This document shows positions 25,442 to 35,348 of a stretch of DNA of 64,000 nucleotides, piece after piece. The stretch's first letter is position 1. Every line of letters starts with the position of its first letter. Origin of the DNA: Streptococcus respiraculi (GTDB lineage Bacteria; Bacillota; Bacilli; Lactobacillales; Streptococcaceae); assembly GCF_003595525.1 (NCBI RefSeq), contig NZ_CP022680.1, positions 1,824,001 through 1,888,000 on the forward strand. Direction: 5' to 3'. The notes beneath the pieces were generated by a model. That model had not been told where the DNA came from. It did not search any database and saw only the letters and a list, made by a program, of their open reading frames with translations. A program made the translations under genes and the position numbers.

Positions 25442-26794
25442 CTATTCTTCCTCTTCTGCATCCTCCCACTCATCAGCTGTCATATCTTTACTGTATGGTA
25501 GCACAATGGTGAAGGTGGAACCATGTCCATATTCACTCTTAGCCCAGATGAAGCCCTTGTGTTGCTTGACAATTTCCTTTGCAATGGCAAGACCAAGCCC
25601 TGTACCACCTTGCGCCCGTGAACGGGCCTTATCCACCCGATAAAAGCGGTCAAAAATCCGTGGTAAATCAGCCTTGGGAATGCCCAAGCCCTCATCAGAA
25701 ATGGAAACAATCAACTGAGTATCTGTCGTTTTCATGCTAAAGGTGATTTTCCCACCGTCTGGTGAATACTTAATGGCATTGTTCAAAATATTATCCATGA
25801 CCTGGGTCATCTTATCCGTATCAATTTCAATCCAAATCGGTATAATCTGGTAATCACGGACAATAGTATATTCCTTACCGTTTTCCTGCTGACTCTTCAT
25901 CTGATCAAAGCGGTTTAAGATAAAGGTCACAAAGGCTGTAAAGTTAATCAACTCCACATCCGCTGAACTGACTTGATTATCAATACGTGACAGGCTCAAC
26001 AAGTCTGAAATCATCCGCATCATGCGGTTGGTCTCATCGAGCGACACCTTAACAAAGCTCGGTGCGACGGATTCGGTCAAAGCCCCGTCATCAAGGGCTT
26101 CCAGATAGGATTTGACCGAAGTCAGTGGTGTCCGCAACTCGTGACTGACATTTGAAACAAACAAGCGCCGCTCCCGCTCTTCCTTGGCCTGCTCGGTCAT
26201 ATCGTGCAAAACGACAACCAGACCAGAAATCAAACCACTCTCACTCCGAATAGTCGCAAAATTAGCCCGCAAGGTCAGAAATTCACCATTTTCATTATCA
26301 TGTTCGATGACAATTTCAGGTGTCTGCGCTAGCAAATCCCGAAAACTGTAGTCCTCACGAATGCCCAAGATTTCTAATAAATCCCGCTGTTCCGTTGTTT
26401 TAGAAGTAAGTCCCAACTGCTTTTGCGCGGTTTCATTGACCACGATAACCCGACCCATGCGGTCTGCGGCCATTACTCCGTCACTCATATAAGCGAGAAT
26501 CGAAGACAGACGTGTCTTTTCCTGCTCCAAATGATCATGGGTCAGCCTAATGACTTCTGACAAATCATTGAGCGAATTCGCCATTTCTGTAATTTCAGGA
26601 CTGCCCCGCATATCAAGAACATCTGAGTAGTCTAGTTCAATCAAGCGTTTGACCTTTTTATTGAGTTCCTTGATTTGCTGATTATCCCGGTGATTTTCAA
26701 TCAGTAAGACTGTCAATGCAATGACAAAACCAATCAAGATGACTACAAACCAAAACTCAGGTGTCGTTATTAAATACCGTAATTGATTAATCAT
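25442..26794 (-). CDS. vicK: Sensor histidine kinase VicK/WalK
   Basis: Membrane sensor controlling cell-wall metabolism genes through VicR. The 450-residue streptococcal form has one N-terminal helix ([20 protein letters not shown]), a HAMP-like linker, a PAS domain (about 90-200), the phosphorylated histidine in [20 protein letters not shown] (near 218) and ATPase motifs [13 protein letters not shown] and [13 protein letters not shown]. It lacks the large extracellular domain of Bacillus WalK, as usual in streptococci. It overlaps vicR by eight bases. Confidence 0.95.
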   Translation of the reverse strand: MINQLRYLITTPEFWFVVILIGFVIALTVLLIENHRDNQQIKELNKKVKRLIELDYSDVLDMRGSPEITEMANSLNDLSEVIRLTHDHLEQEKTRLSSILAYMSDGVMAADRMGRVIVVNETAQKQLGLTSKTTEQRDLLEILGIREDYSFRDLLAQTPEIVIEHDNENGEFLTLRANFATIRSESGLISGLVVVLHDMTEQAKEERERRLFVSNVSHELRTPLTSVKSYLEALDDGALTESVAPSFVKVSLDETNRMMRMISDLLSLSRIDNQVSSADVELINFTAFVTFILNRFDQMKSQQENGKEYTIVRDYQIIPIWIEIDTDKMTQVMDNILNNAIKYSPDGGKITFSMKTTDTQLIVSISDEGLGIPKADLPRIFDRFYRVDKARSRAQGGTGLGLAIAKEIVKQHKGFIWAKSEYGHGSTFTIVLPYSKDMTADEWEDAEEEE

Positions 26795-27491
26795 TTCCCT
26801 TTATATAATAGCCTACACCACGCCGTGTTAAGATGTATTCTGGTCGGCTCGGTGTATCTTCAATCTTCTCACGCAAACGACGCACGGTTACATCCACCGT
26901 CCGCACATCTCCGAAGTAATCATAACCCCAGACAGTCTCAAGCAAGTGCTCCCGCGTCATGACCTGACCCAAGTGCTTAGCCAAATGGTGGAGCAACTCG
27001 AATTCGCGGTGGGTCAACTCCAACTCCTTGCCGTGCTTTTTAGCTACAAAGGCATCTGGAAGAATGACCAAATCCCGAATGGTCAACTCAGGAGTCCCTG
27101 TCGTATCAATCTCTACATGGGTCTCAGCTAATTCACTGCGGCGCAACAAGGCCTTGACCCGCGCCTGCAACTCGCGATTGGAAAAGGGCTTGGTCACATA
27201 ATCGTCAGCCCCAATTTCAAGACCGATGACCTTATCAAACTCACTGTCTTTTGCAGACAGCATCAAAATCGGAACATTGCTGGTCTTACGAATCGTGCGT
27301 GCCACTTCAAGTCCGTCAATCTCTGGCAACATCAAGTCCAAAATCACGATGTCTGGAAACTCCGCTTCAAAGACCGCCAAGGCTTCTCGACCGTCAAAGG
27401 CCGTTACCACCTCGTAACCCTCCCGTGTCATATTAAATTTGATAATATCCGAAATCGGCTTTTCATCATCTACAATCAAGATTTTTTTCAT
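26787..27491 (-). CDS. vicR: Response regulator VicR/WalR
   Basis: OmpR-type activator, essential in many streptococci, controlling cell-wall hydrolase genes. The 234-residue protein has the receiver domain with phospho-acceptor Asp52 ([12 protein letters not shown]), Lys in LSAKDS-type motif (LMLSAKD), and a winged-helix domain ending in [15 protein letters not shown]. First gene of vicRKX; the promoter has an extended -10 (TG-G-TATAAT) at 27519-27527. Confidence 0.95.
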   Translation of the reverse strand: MKKILIVDDEKPISDIIKFNMTREGYEVVTAFDGREALAVFEAEFPDIVILDLMLPEIDGLEVARTIRKTSNVPILMLSAKDSEFDKVIGLEIGADDYVTKPFSNRELQARVKALLRRSELAETHVEIDTTGTPELTIRDLVILPDAFVAKKHGKELELTHREFELLHHLAKHLGQVMTREHLLETVWGYDYFGDVRTVDVTVRRLREKIEDTPSRPEYILTRRGVGYYIKGND

Positions 27492-27518
27492 CTTTTCTCA
27501 CCTCGTCATTCTTATGCT

Positions 27519-27527
27519 ATTATACCA
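27519..27527 (-). promoter_or_regulatory. Extended -10 promoter of vicRKX
   Basis: TG-G-TATAAT on the minus strand, about 30 bases before the vicR ATG; no good -35 seen. Confidence 0.6.
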
Positions 27528-27625
27528 AATCTCCTTCAAATTCGCATGGAGGAAGTGTAGAGGGAAATTTTCTAGCTACTAAAAAGAAAGAAGGCAGTCT
27601 ATATTAAAAGTCAAGAAATAATCTA

Positions 27626-27985
27626 AGAATCCGTATACGCAACATCATAAGACCCTTAAAATCCGACTAATATGTGATCATTTCACAAAAGCAACCTCTG
27701 AAGATACTGATTTTTCAACATCCTTAGCTAATGATCTAGAGTGATTCAACCAAGAGAAAGTCCAACCGACACCCCCTCATTTGGGAGTGATTTGCCCGCT
27801 TCATTTGACTTTTTTAGAAATATCGACTGGACACTGGAACTCCTCAGTCATCATTTCTTCAAAATTTTTGCAATAATCAATGTCGGCTGAAAAAGTCTTA
27901 ATTGAGGAGCAGCGTTTGAGAAATAGGACCCAAGTTTACCCCATTCTTGAACAGTTAAACCTCTATCATATCTTTTTCGTATCAT
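27626..27985 (-). mobile_element. IS5-like transposase remnant, left copy (internally deleted)
   Basis: On the minus strand a short N-terminal piece (MIRKRYDRGLTVQEWGKLGS, from 27985) joins directly to a C-terminal piece equal to the right-hand copy at 29540, including GGVGWTFSWLNHSRSLAKDV. The C-terminal part has at least two in-frame stops. W-(T/S)FSWLNxxRxLAKD resembles the VERTFAWLNRxRRLAKD end of IS5-family transposases. The outer end AGAATCCGTATACGC corresponds to AGAACCTGTATTCAC of the right copy. No function. Nothing else was found in 27528-28118. Confidence 0.6.
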
Positions 27986-28118
27986 ACCTTTAGTTTAACA
28001 TCTTTTGTGAATACAAGTTCTAAGTCATTGTGCGTGAGTGATTGGAGCAATAAGACATAATGAATAAAGACTGTAACTAGAAATTAAGATTTACTATCGT
28101 TATGAAAATTGGAATTTA

Positions 28119-28742
28119 TCATCCCTGTAAATTCTGCTTAGTTTCTAGAAAACGATTATTTTGCGCTACTGATATCTTCTTCATCGTTAAAAGCATCGAT
28201 TTTCCTATTTCTGACAACACAAGTTTTAACATCAAAAGCGGATTATTCTCAATCTCTTGACTTCCCAGAGTAGTTACAATCCCTGCAAAAATAAAATCAA
28301 GTTGTAATTTCTCCTCTGTTGTCAAACACTCTTCATTAATCGAAAAAGAATCTAACCATATCTCCTTTAAAAAGTCATTCACCAGTTGTTTCAGGTATGT
28401 TGACTCACTTCTAGCACACAACATGATACGCCTCGAATTTGGTAAAATAGACATATCAATATCTGAATTTTTTTCATCATCTTGCAATGTTAAGACAGTT
28501 AAAATTGACGAAATCATCATTCTCGAGGCATCGTTCCTTGTATTATTCTTAAAAGCTTGATAAGCCAAATCATCCATACCTTTATAATGATAATAAAAAG
28601 AATTACGATTAACCCCAGAATCTTGAACAATCCTAAGAACAGTAATATCCGTATATTTCTCCGTCTCTAAAAGTTTCCAAAAAGCATTTTCTATTTTTAC
28701 TACAGCCCTATTAGCATATTCCGTTTTCCTTGGACGCGCCAT
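28119..28742 (-). CDS. TetR/AcrR family regulator
   Basis: Dimeric repressor of 207 residues: N-terminal helix-turn-helix with ITVLRIVQDSGVNRNSFYYH YKG-type recognition helix (about 30-55), then an all-helical ligand domain with no clear relatives. Divergent from the HXXEE membrane protein gene, with a 100-base region between them holding repeats, so it probably controls that gene and itself. Base composition here is visibly AT-richer than the flanking vic genes and the pair lies between transposase remnants, which suggests acquisition by transfer. Confidence 0.82.
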   Translation of the reverse strand: MARPRKTEYANRAVVKIENAFWKLLETEKYTDITVLRIVQDSGVNRNSFYYHYKGMDDLAYQAFKNNTRNDASRMMISSILTVLTLQDDEKNSDIDMSILPNSRRIMLCARSESTYLKQLVNDFLKEIWLDSFSINEECLTTEEKLQLDFIFAGIVTTLGSQEIENNPLLMLKLVLSEIGKSMLLTMKKISVAQNNRFLETKQNLQG

Positions 28743-28764
28743 ATTGCCCCCTATAATTAGACAT

Positions 28765-28822
28765 TTTACACTCTACTGCCTGTTTTATTTTACACTGTGT
28801 CGTATTATAATTTAATTATAAT
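28765..28822. promoter_or_regulatory. Divergent TetR/HXXEE control region
   Basis: Contains ATTTTACACT twice (about 28762 and 28787), a short palindrome ACACTGTGT at 28792-28800, and an AT-rich palindrome ATTATAATTTAATTATAAT at 28804-28822 that could be the -10 region. It is a candidate TetR operator; the exact site is not clear. Confidence 0.4.
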
Positions 28823-28842
28823 CTAATTGAGAGGTAATTTCT

Positions 28843-29475
28843 ATGAAAAAAATGATAAATAATTGGTATAACATTTCTATCTATCTCGCTGGTCTAACTG
28901 CTCTGCTTGCAGTCTTTGTACCAGTAACCGAGGTGCAAAAATGTCTTTTGGCTTCCATTTGTATTTTGTTTCTACATTTTTTCGAGGAATTCGGTTATCC
29001 AGGAGGATTTCCTCTACTCGGAGTAAAACTACTTCTCGGCACCAATGAGATGGATAAAACCAAGTGGGATTGCAACAATCTCAGTTCTATGTTTGGAAAC
29101 TGGACATTCCTAATTTTAGTTTATGTATTCCCACTTTTACTACCTAATGTGCGTTTTCTAACATTATCTGCCATGTTGTTTCTGTTAATGGAAGTCATTA
29201 TGCATTCAATATTTAATTTAAGGTTAAAAAGCATTTACAATGCCGGCTTAATTACCGCAATTTTAGGACTAGGTCCTATTGGCATGTACTATTTCATCAA
29301 TGTATTTGATAGCAAAATGTATATCTGGTATGACTATGCTCTTGCCGTACTTTGGTTCATTATCGTATTTATATTCTGTTTTCGCTCTAAAATCTATTGG
29401 GGACTTGGCAAGAAAGATGGATATGTACTTACTGATCAAACAGCATTTGGTATAAATCATTTAACAAAAAACTAA
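28843..29475 (+). CDS. HXXEE-domain membrane protein
   Basis: Six- to seven-helix membrane protein of 210 residues. LHFFEEFGYPGGFP (near residue 44) gives the H-x-x-E-E motif that names this family, with a further conserved-type MEVIMHSIFNLR. Its function is unknown; metal binding or membrane hydrolase roles have been guessed for the family. It has its own terminator, forms a divergent pair with the TetR gene and is inside the transposase-remnant bracket. Confidence 0.78.
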   Translation: MKKMINNWYNISIYLAGLTALLAVFVPVTEVQKCLLASICILFLHFFEEFGYPGGFPLLGVKLLLGTNEMDKTKWDCNNLSSMFGNWTFLILVYVFPLLLPNVRFLTLSAMLFLLMEVIMHSIFNLRLKSIYNAGLITAILGLGPIGMYYFINVFDSKMYIWYDYALAVLWFIIVFIFCFRSKIYWGLGKKDGYVLTDQTAFGINHLTKN

Positions 29476-29488
29476 TCTGAAATACATA

Positions 29489-29540
29489 AAAAGACTTCTT
29501 TCTGGTAGGACAAGAATACTCGGAAGAAGTCTTCATTTTA
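29489..29540 (+). terminator. Terminator of the HXXEE gene
   Basis: Arms AAGACTTCTT / AAGAAGTCTT with a 23-base loop, followed by CATTTT. Confidence 0.55.
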
Positions 29541-29813
29541 GAACCTGTATTCACAACATCATAAGGCCCTTAAAATCCGATTAATATGTGATCATTTCAC
29601 AAAAGCAACCTCTGAAGATACTGATTTTTCAACATCCTTAGCTAGTGATCTAGAGTGATTCAACCAAGAAAAAGTCCAAACGACACCCCCTCGCTTGAGA
29701 GTGATTTGCCCGCTTTCTTTGATTTTTTTAGAAATATCGACTGGATACTGAATCTCCTCAGTCATCATTTCTTCAAAATTTTTGCAATAATCAATATCGG
29801 CTGAAAAAGTCTT
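29540..29813 (-). mobile_element. IS5-like transposase remnant, right copy
   Basis: A 274-base near-identical direct repeat of 27626-27899, about 1.9 kb apart. On the minus strand it reads KTFSADIDYCKNFEEMMTEE, then GGVVWTFSWLNHSRSLAKDV and SSEVAFVK followed by a stop and SHINRILRAL in the same frame. It lacks the N-terminus and upstream end. Outer end AGAACCTGTATTCACA is shared with the MITE-like elements at 43469, 46921 and 47846. Confidence 0.6.
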
Positions 29814-29846
29814 TTGATAAAAAATAATGCGATAAAAACCGAATGA

Positions 29847-29891
29847 TTAGTACTTTCTCAAAAGAGACTAAGTGTCAATCACTCGGCTTTT
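29847..29891 (+). terminator. Long imperfect hairpin with T-rich tail
   Basis: Arms CCGAATGATT / AATCACTCGG with CTC/GAG inner pairing, then CTTTTCATTTTT. No gene ends here, so it may belong to lost sequence. Confidence 0.4.
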
Positions 29892-29970
29892 CATTTTTGG
29901 ATTAGATTATTCGTTTCATTTTCAGTCACTCTGACTTTTTTAGTGACTTCATTTGTCGGTGTTGCTTTTA

Positions 29971-30414
29971 ACATGATATAAGAGCGTTAAAAAATCGACA
30001 GAAAACGAGGGAGACCGACGAAGAAATCGTATTTCTAGGAAGGCGCGTCTATTTTCCGAGATTTTAGCTCGCATTCAAATAACATGATATAAGAGCGTTA
30101 AAAAATCGACAGAAAATGAGGGGGACTGACGAAGAAATCGTATTTCAAGGGAGGCACGTCTATTTTCCGAGATTTTAGCTCGCATTCAAATAACATGATA
30201 TAAGGGCGCAAAAAAATCGACAGAAAATAAGGGAGACTGACGAAGAAATCGTATTTCTAGAAAGGCTCATCTATTTTCCGAGATTTTAGCTCGCATTCAA
30301 ATAACATGATATAAGAGCGTTAAAAAATCGACAGAAAATTAGGGGGACTGACGAAGAAATCGTATTTCTAGGAAGGCACGTCTATTTTCCGAGATTTTAG
30401 CTCGCATTCAAATA
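29971..30414. repeat. Four tandem copies of a 111-base unit
   Basis: Units begin at 29971, 30082, 30193 and 30304 (ACATGATATAAG...), each exactly 111 bases, differing at a modest number of positions. The unit includes AAAAAATCGACAGAAAA, GACGAAGAAATCGTATTTC and GTCTATTTTCCGAGATTTTA. On the minus strand copy 1 gives a 41-codon frame MRAKISENRRAFLEIRFLRR..., but copy 3 and copy 4 carry early stops in that frame, so coding is not conserved. Similar text recurs, in my memory, between genes of several streptococci. No gene in 29476-30558 otherwise. Confidence 0.9.
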
Positions 30415-30498
30415 AGTATGCGCAAGACTCGTACTGTTGAAGTGCTCGATTTCGTCTTTTCTAGCATCACAAGAATTTTTAAAATGTAATCAGTTGAT

Positions 30499-30527
30499 TT
30501 GTTTTTCTGTGACATTTGTGAGATAAT
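30499..30527 (+). promoter_or_regulatory. adhA promoter
   Basis: TTGTTT (30499-30504), 17 bases, GATAAT (30522-30527) with TG just before; AGGAGG follows ahead of ATG 30559. Confidence 0.55.
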
Positions 30528-30558
30528 GAATGTGAAAAAACATTATAGGAGGCAGTTT

Positions 30559-31575
30559 ATGAAAGCTGTTGTTGTAAATTCTGAATCTACTGGTGTAGAA
30601 GTAGTCGAAAAAGAGCTACGTCCGCTTGAAACAGGGGAAGCTCTCGTTGAAATTGAGTATTGTGGTGTCTGCCATACAGACCTACACGTAGCTCATGGTG
30701 ATTTCGGTCAGGTTCCTGGTCGTATCCTTGGACATGAAGGAATTGGGATTGTCAAAGAAATCGCCCCAGATGTAAAAAGTTTGAAAGTCGGCGATCGTGT
30801 CAGTGTAGCTTGGTTCTTCGAAGGCTGTGGCGCTTGTGAATACTGCAATACAGGTCGTGAAACACTCTGCCGTACGGTAAAAAATGCTGGTTACTCTGTT
30901 GATGGAGGAATGGCAGAGCAATGTATTGTAACTGCCGACTATGCTGTCAAAGTTCCTGAAAATCTTGACCCAGCACAGGCTAGTTCCATTACTTGTGCCG
31001 GTGTAACTACTTACAAAGCTATCAAAGAAGCTCAGCTAAAACCAGGTCAATGGATTGCCCTTTTTGGTGCTGGTGGACTTGGAAACTTGGCTGTTCAGTA
31101 TGCAAAGAAAGTCTTCAATGCCCATGTTATTGCTATTGATATCAATAATGATAAATTGGAATTAGCCAAACAGGTTGGTGCCGATATTGTCATCAATGGA
31201 CATGAGGTGGAAGATGTAGCTGGTCTGATTCAAGAAAAAACTGGTGGTGCGCACTCTGCTGTTGTAACAGCTGTCTCAAAAGTTGCCTTTAACCAAGCAG
31301 TAGACAGTGTCCGTGCTGGTGGTCGTGTCGTTGCCGTCGGTCTTCCTTCTGAAATGATGGACCTCAGCATTGTCAAGACCGTTCTTGATGGTATTCAAGT
31401 GGTCGGTTCTCTAGTAGGAACTCGCAAAGATCTTGAAGAAGCCTTTCAATTTGGAGCTGAAGGCTTAGTAGTACCAGTTGTGCAAACTCGTTCAGTAGAG
31501 GATGCTCCTGCTGTATTTGACGAAATGGCTGCTGGAACCATTCAAGGACGTATGGTACTTGATTTTACCCATTAA
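30559..31575 (+). CDS. adhA: Zinc-dependent alcohol dehydrogenase (AdhA/AdhP type)
   Basis: NAD-dependent medium-chain alcohol dehydrogenase of 338 residues, interconverting ethanol or other primary alcohols with aldehydes. Catalytic zinc ligands: [14 protein letters not shown] and GHEGIGIV; structural zinc cysteines in [18 protein letters not shown] loop [14 protein letters not shown]. Start set at ATG 30559 with AGGAGG upstream; an upstream in-frame ATG begins inside the promoter. It stands alone between the tandem repeats and a terminator. Confidence 0.9.
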   Translation: MKAVVVNSESTGVEVVEKELRPLETGEALVEIEYCGVCHTDLHVAHGDFGQVPGRILGHEGIGIVKEIAPDVKSLKVGDRVSVAWFFEGCGACEYCNTGRETLCRTVKNAGYSVDGGMAEQCIVTADYAVKVPENLDPAQASSITCAGVTTYKAIKEAQLKPGQWIALFGAGGLGNLAVQYAKKVFNAHVIAIDINNDKLELAKQVGADIVINGHEVEDVAGLIQEKTGGAHSAVVTAVSKVAFNQAVDSVRAGGRVVAVGLPSEMMDLSIVKTVLDGIQVVGSLVGTRKDLEEAFQFGAEGLVVPVVQTRSVEDAPAVFDEMAAGTIQGRMVLDFTH

Positions 31576-31597
31576 TCTATTTTTCACTAACTATCAT

Positions 31598-31626
31598 CAA
31601 ACCGCTGAGGTCCTCTCAGCGGTTTC
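31598..31626. terminator. Terminator of adhA (bidirectional)
   Basis: AAACCGCTGAG-GTCC-TCTCAGCGGTTT, then CTTTC; the minus strand also reads into a weak T stretch. Confidence 0.65.
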
Positions 31627-31634
31627 TTTCATCA

Positions 31635-32009
31635 CTACATAATTGGTCTGCCAATCCCCATCGCTTTTCTCCAGTCAGGAATGTCTCCATCGTCTGCCCA
31701 GTATTCGTCTAACTCCACAATCACGTTCTCTTGCGTTTTGATAAAGCTAACAGCATGAACAGAAAAGCATTTATCCACAGGAAAGACTCGGAGCACCACA
31801 ATGATAGTATCTCCTGCTTCCTCTATACGCTCAATCTCCCCATCCCAATCTCCAGGATAGTCACAATTGGCTCGAAGATACTCGTCTACAGAAAAGCACT
31901 CATTGGTGCAGGGCCAGCGAATCACGGCATTCTCGGCAAAAAAGGTTCTCAGCTTTCCTTCATCCTGCGTCAAGACAGCATGTACAAATGATGTAACCTC
32001 CATTTTCAT
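31635..32009 (-). CDS. SnoaL/NTF2-like protein
   Basis: Small cone-fold protein of 124 residues (VTSFVHAVLTQDEGKLRTFF, AENAVIRWPCTNECFSVDEY, then ELDEYWADDGDIPDWRKAMG). This pattern fits the SnoaL-like/NTF2 superfamily, found in enzymes and binding proteins; no catalytic set can be assigned. The gene has the ATG at 32009 and converges on adhA. Confidence 0.65.
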   Translation of the reverse strand: MKMEVTSFVHAVLTQDEGKLRTFFAENAVIRWPCTNECFSVDEYLRANCDYPGDWDGEIERIEEAGDTIIVVLRVFPVDKCFSVHAVSFIKTQENVIVELDEYWADDGDIPDWRKAMGIGRPIM

Positions 32010-32073
32010 GACCTCACAGACTTTTATATAGCTTGATTTTACAGGAATTCATTCTGATTTACAAGTACTTTTT

Positions 32074-33078
32074 CTACCGCAGGCGCTTAAAGTCCCGCAC
32101 CACTCGCTTGGTCTGTTGGTAATTGGACAAACCGTTTTCGGCATACAGTCCCTGCGAGTTAAAATAGCTGCGCTCATAATCCGCTTCTGTCTTGCCACTG
32201 CGATTTGGAGCTCGAAACCCCTTAGTCGCTCGGTTGCGAAAGGCAGGATCATGCGGACCAACGGTATCTACATCCAAGTCCCAGTGGCGTTTGCCTGCTT
32301 TGCCATAGTTAAAGCTCGCTCCATTGACAATGCCAATTTCAGTAACTTCTTGAGCATCCATTTCATTGAGAAAATTGCCCCGACTGTCGAGGATAAATTC
32401 CGTATGAAAATGAAGCAAAATTTTGATATTAAAAGACGGATAGCCTGACGGATAGAATTTTTGCCCCTTTTCAAACCTAAGCTTGTTATGAAGACGGGCT
32501 GAAGTGCCAATTGTATAGTCTTTTTTCCAGCACCACCAAGGATAGGTTTTCCTTAGATAACGAGCAAGTGCCTGACTGTCTGTCTCATCAGCTTCTTTAA
32601 AATGCTTGCGGACATACTCTGCCTGCTGGCTAGAGATGACGTAGCGCAGCTGGTGGAGTTGCCGTGCCAGCAAGTCTTTTTCTGCCATAGTGTCCTTTGG
32701 AAAGGCTTGATTAACAACATCAGAAAGTTCCCACCAGAAAGGATCATGTGGTGCAAGATCTGGGTGAAACCGTGCAACGAATGCCTGATTTTCTACTAAT
32801 TCTCCCGAGACATCCTCTGGCATGCCTACAATTGTAACTAAAACTTGCAAGAGCTGACGCGGCGTTTTGGACATTTTTTCCAGCCACCAAAGCTCACGAA
32901 ATAAGCTGGAGCCAATCCGACTATCACCCAAGTCTAGCTGTCGCTCTACTGTCCTTTCTAGTGTCTCATCTGACCAGCCTTGCTCTTTTAATGCAAGCAC
33001 TTGTTCCGCTATACGATAGCGTTCTGCTAGTCCTTTTTGGCTAAAAGACCAGTTGCCTTTTGCTAGAATGTGCCACAT
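32074..33078 (-). CDS. DUF3114-like protein
   Basis: Cytoplasmic protein of 334 residues without signal peptide or membrane helices. The segment YPSGYPSFNIKILLHFHTEF followed by GIVNGASFNYG and HDPAFRNR matches what I know of DUF3114, a streptococcal family of unknown function. The N-terminal half (GWSDETLERTVERQLDLG, SSLFRELWWLEKM) looks helical. It stands alone. Confidence 0.6.
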   Translation of the reverse strand: MWHILAKGNWSFSQKGLAERYRIAEQVLALKEQGWSDETLERTVERQLDLGDSRIGSSLFRELWWLEKMSKTPRQLLQVLVTIVGMPEDVSGELVENQAFVARFHPDLAPHDPFWWELSDVVNQAFPKDTMAEKDLLARQLHQLRYVISSQQAEYVRKHFKEADETDSQALARYLRKTYPWWCWKKDYTIGTSARLHNKLRFEKGQKFYPSGYPSFNIKILLHFHTEFILDSRGNFLNEMDAQEVTEIGIVNGASFNYGKAGKRHWDLDVDTVGPHDPAFRNRATKGFRAPNRSGKTEADYERSYFNSQGLYAENGLSNYQQTKRVVRDFKRLR

Positions 33079-33370
33079 GATTTCCTCCTTTCCAAAATAC
33101 CAAATAATGAGGCTGGGACAAAAATCCTTAACCTCATTATTTTTGTATATTTAACAGATTAGCACAGTAGTTGTCTGGTCTGTAAAATGTTGATAAATCA
33201 ACATTCTATTAAAGAGGCTAGCTAACTATTCTTCGCTAGCCTTATTTCCAACCTTCAACAGTCCCCCAGACTAATGCTAGCTGAGGATAAGGTGAGTTAA
33301 CGACGTCAAACTTTGATTTTTGACGAGTATAAGCTCCCGATTAGAATTACTTCGCTTATGGATACAAGGC
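33079..33370. other. Intergenic tract with hairpins and repeat pieces behind thrS
   Basis: No gene. Contains AATAATGAGG...CCTCATTATT (33106-33145), AGGCTAGC...GCTAGCCT (about 33215-33241; likely thrS terminator, CTCTTT follows on the minus strand), a family B repeat at 33291-33330, and at 33331-33370 a stretch matching the left part of the MITE at 46921 (AAGCTCCCGATTAG, TTCGCTTAT). Confidence 0.5.
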
Positions 33371-35320
33371 CTAAGCGTCTTTTTTCGCACGAGAGTAGTT
33401 TGCGATGTCAGCAAGGATTTGCTCGGTAAAATCAGTAAGGCTAACGGTCTGTGTTTCCTTGTGTCCATAGCGACGAACGTTAACCGCTCGGTCTTCCATT
33501 TCCTTGTCTCCGACGATTAATTGATATGGAATTTTACCTGTTTGACTTTGGCGAATCTTGTACTGCATTTTTTCATTGCGCTCATCAACAACGGCACGTA
33601 CTCCACGGTTTTGCAATTCTTTTGCAACTTCCCAGGCATAGTCCACGTGTTTTTCATTTGAAACGGGGATAAGGGTTACCTGAGTTGGGGCAAGCCATGT
33701 TGGAAATGCTCCTTTGTACGTTTCAATCAGGATAGCCGTAAAGCGCTCCATGGTTGAAATCACTCCACGGTGAATCATGACTGGACGGTGCTCTTCCCCA
33801 TCTGCTCCGATATAGTGGAGGTCAAAGCGCTCTGGAAGCAAGAAGTCAAGCTGAATAGTTGACAATGTTTCTTCATTTCCAAGGGCTGTTTTTACTTGAA
33901 TATCCAGTTTTGGACCGTAGAAGGCAGCTTCTCCCTCTGCTTCAAAGTAATTCAAGCCCATGTCGTCCATAGCACCTTTCAGCATAGCTTGAGCATTTTC
34001 CCACATCTCGTCATTGTCATAATATTTATGCTTATCTTCTGGATCACGATAAGACAGGCGGAAGCGATAGTCAGTCAAGTTGAAATCTTCATAGACATCG
34101 ATAATCAACTGAAGAGCCCGTTTGAACTCCTCTTGGATTTGCTCTGGTGCAACGAAGATATGTCCGTCATTCAAGGTCATTTCACGCACACGTTGGAGCC
34201 CTGAAAGTGCGCCTGATTTTTCATAACGGTGCATCATACCGAGCTCAGCGATACGAACCGGCAATTCGCGGTACGAACGCACGTGGTTTTTGTAGACTTG
34301 GATATGGTGCGGACAGTTCATTGGACGTAGAACAAATTCTTCCCCGTCTCCCATGTCCATCGGTGGGAACATGTCTTCTTGGTAATGCTCCCAGTGACCG
34401 GAAGTCTTGTAAAGCTCAACAGAAGCAAGCGGTGGAGTGTAGACGTGTTGGTAGCCAGACGCCAATTCCTTATCAGTGATGTAGCGCTCCAAGGTACGGC
34501 GGATTGTCGCTCCATTTGGCAACCAGAATGGCAGCCCCTGTCCTACTTCTTGGCTAATCATGAACAAATCAAGCTCTTTACCAAGCTTTCTGTGGTCACG
34601 TTCTTTGGCTTCTTCCCGCATTTGAATGTAGTTTTTCAAATCTTTTTTATCAAACCAAGCCGTACCATAGACCCGTTGCATCATGGCATTGTCGCTATTT
34701 CCACGCCAGTAAGCCCCTGCCACGTTGAGCAATTGGAAGACCTGAATGCGACCAGTTGACGGCACATGAGGGCCTCGGCAAAGATCCACATATTCGCCCT
34801 GACGGTAAATGGTCAAGCCACCCTCGTCCTCAGAATGCTCCTCAATCAACTCCAATTTGTAAGGATCGTTTTTGAAAATCTCACGCGCTTCATCTTTTGA
34901 CACTTCCTCACGGATGCTTGGGAAATTCTCTTTGACGATTTTTCTCATCTCGTCTTCAATAACTGCCAAATCTTCATTTGAAATCTGACCCGCTTCATTG
35001 TCAGTATCATAGTAGAAACCGTCTTGAATCGCAGGACCAACTCCCAAGTGAATGTCTGGGAAATGGCGGCGAGCCGCTTGTGCAAACAAGTGGGCAGCTG
35101 AGTGGCGCAAGATATCAAGCGCATCTTCGTGGTCTGGAGTGACGATTTCAAGCGAACCATCTTCAACAATCGCACGAGTGGTATCGATCAATTTGCCATT
35201 GAATTTACCAGCGAGCGCCTTTTTAGCTAGAGAATTGCTAATTGATTGTGCAATCTCAAAGGTTGTAACACCAGACTCAAATTCGCGCACAGCGCCATCT
35301 GGAAATGTAATCTTAATCAT
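33371..35320 (-). CDS. thrS: Threonyl-tRNA synthetase
   Basis: Class II synthetase charging tRNA-Thr. The 649-residue protein has the TGS domain ([20 protein letters not shown]), an editing domain with [10 protein letters not shown] and the [17 protein letters not shown] [13 protein letters not shown], catalytic motifs with [11 protein letters not shown] and FGPKLDIQ-type YGPKLDIQV, and an anticodon domain near [12 protein letters not shown]. Start set at ATG 35320 behind AAGGAG; an in-frame ATG at 35344 has no ribosome site. It lies 28 bases behind a DUF1349 gene, with a T-box farther upstream. Confidence 0.96.
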   Translation of the reverse strand: MIKITFPDGAVREFESGVTTFEIAQSISNSLAKKALAGKFNGKLIDTTRAIVEDGSLEIVTPDHEDALDILRHSAAHLFAQAARRHFPDIHLGVGPAIQDGFYYDTDNEAGQISNEDLAVIEDEMRKIVKENFPSIREEVSKDEAREIFKNDPYKLELIEEHSEDEGGLTIYRQGEYVDLCRGPHVPSTGRIQVFQLLNVAGAYWRGNSDNAMMQRVYGTAWFDKKDLKNYIQMREEAKERDHRKLGKELDLFMISQEVGQGLPFWLPNGATIRRTLERYITDKELASGYQHVYTPPLASVELYKTSGHWEHYQEDMFPPMDMGDGEEFVLRPMNCPHHIQVYKNHVRSYRELPVRIAELGMMHRYEKSGALSGLQRVREMTLNDGHIFVAPEQIQEEFKRALQLIIDVYEDFNLTDYRFRLSYRDPEDKHKYYDNDEMWENAQAMLKGAMDDMGLNYFEAEGEAAFYGPKLDIQVKTALGNEETLSTIQLDFLLPERFDLHYIGADGEEHRPVMIHRGVISTMERFTAILIETYKGAFPTWLAPTQVTLIPVSNEKHVDYAWEVAKELQNRGVRAVVDERNEKMQYKIRQSQTGKIPYQLIVGDKEMEDRAVNVRRYGHKETQTVSLTDFTEQILADIANYSRAKKDA

Positions 35321-35348
35321 ATCTTTCTCCTTATTTTTTATCATTCAT

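Noticed and set aside
29971..30414. Tandem repeats as a repeat-containing protein gene
   Set aside because: The 111-base period is a multiple of three but stops occur in each frame in at least two copies, and there is no ribosome site ahead of a through-frame.
30505..30545. TTGTGA-like text before adhA as a Rex operator
   Set aside because: No proper TTGTGA...TCACAA palindrome is present.
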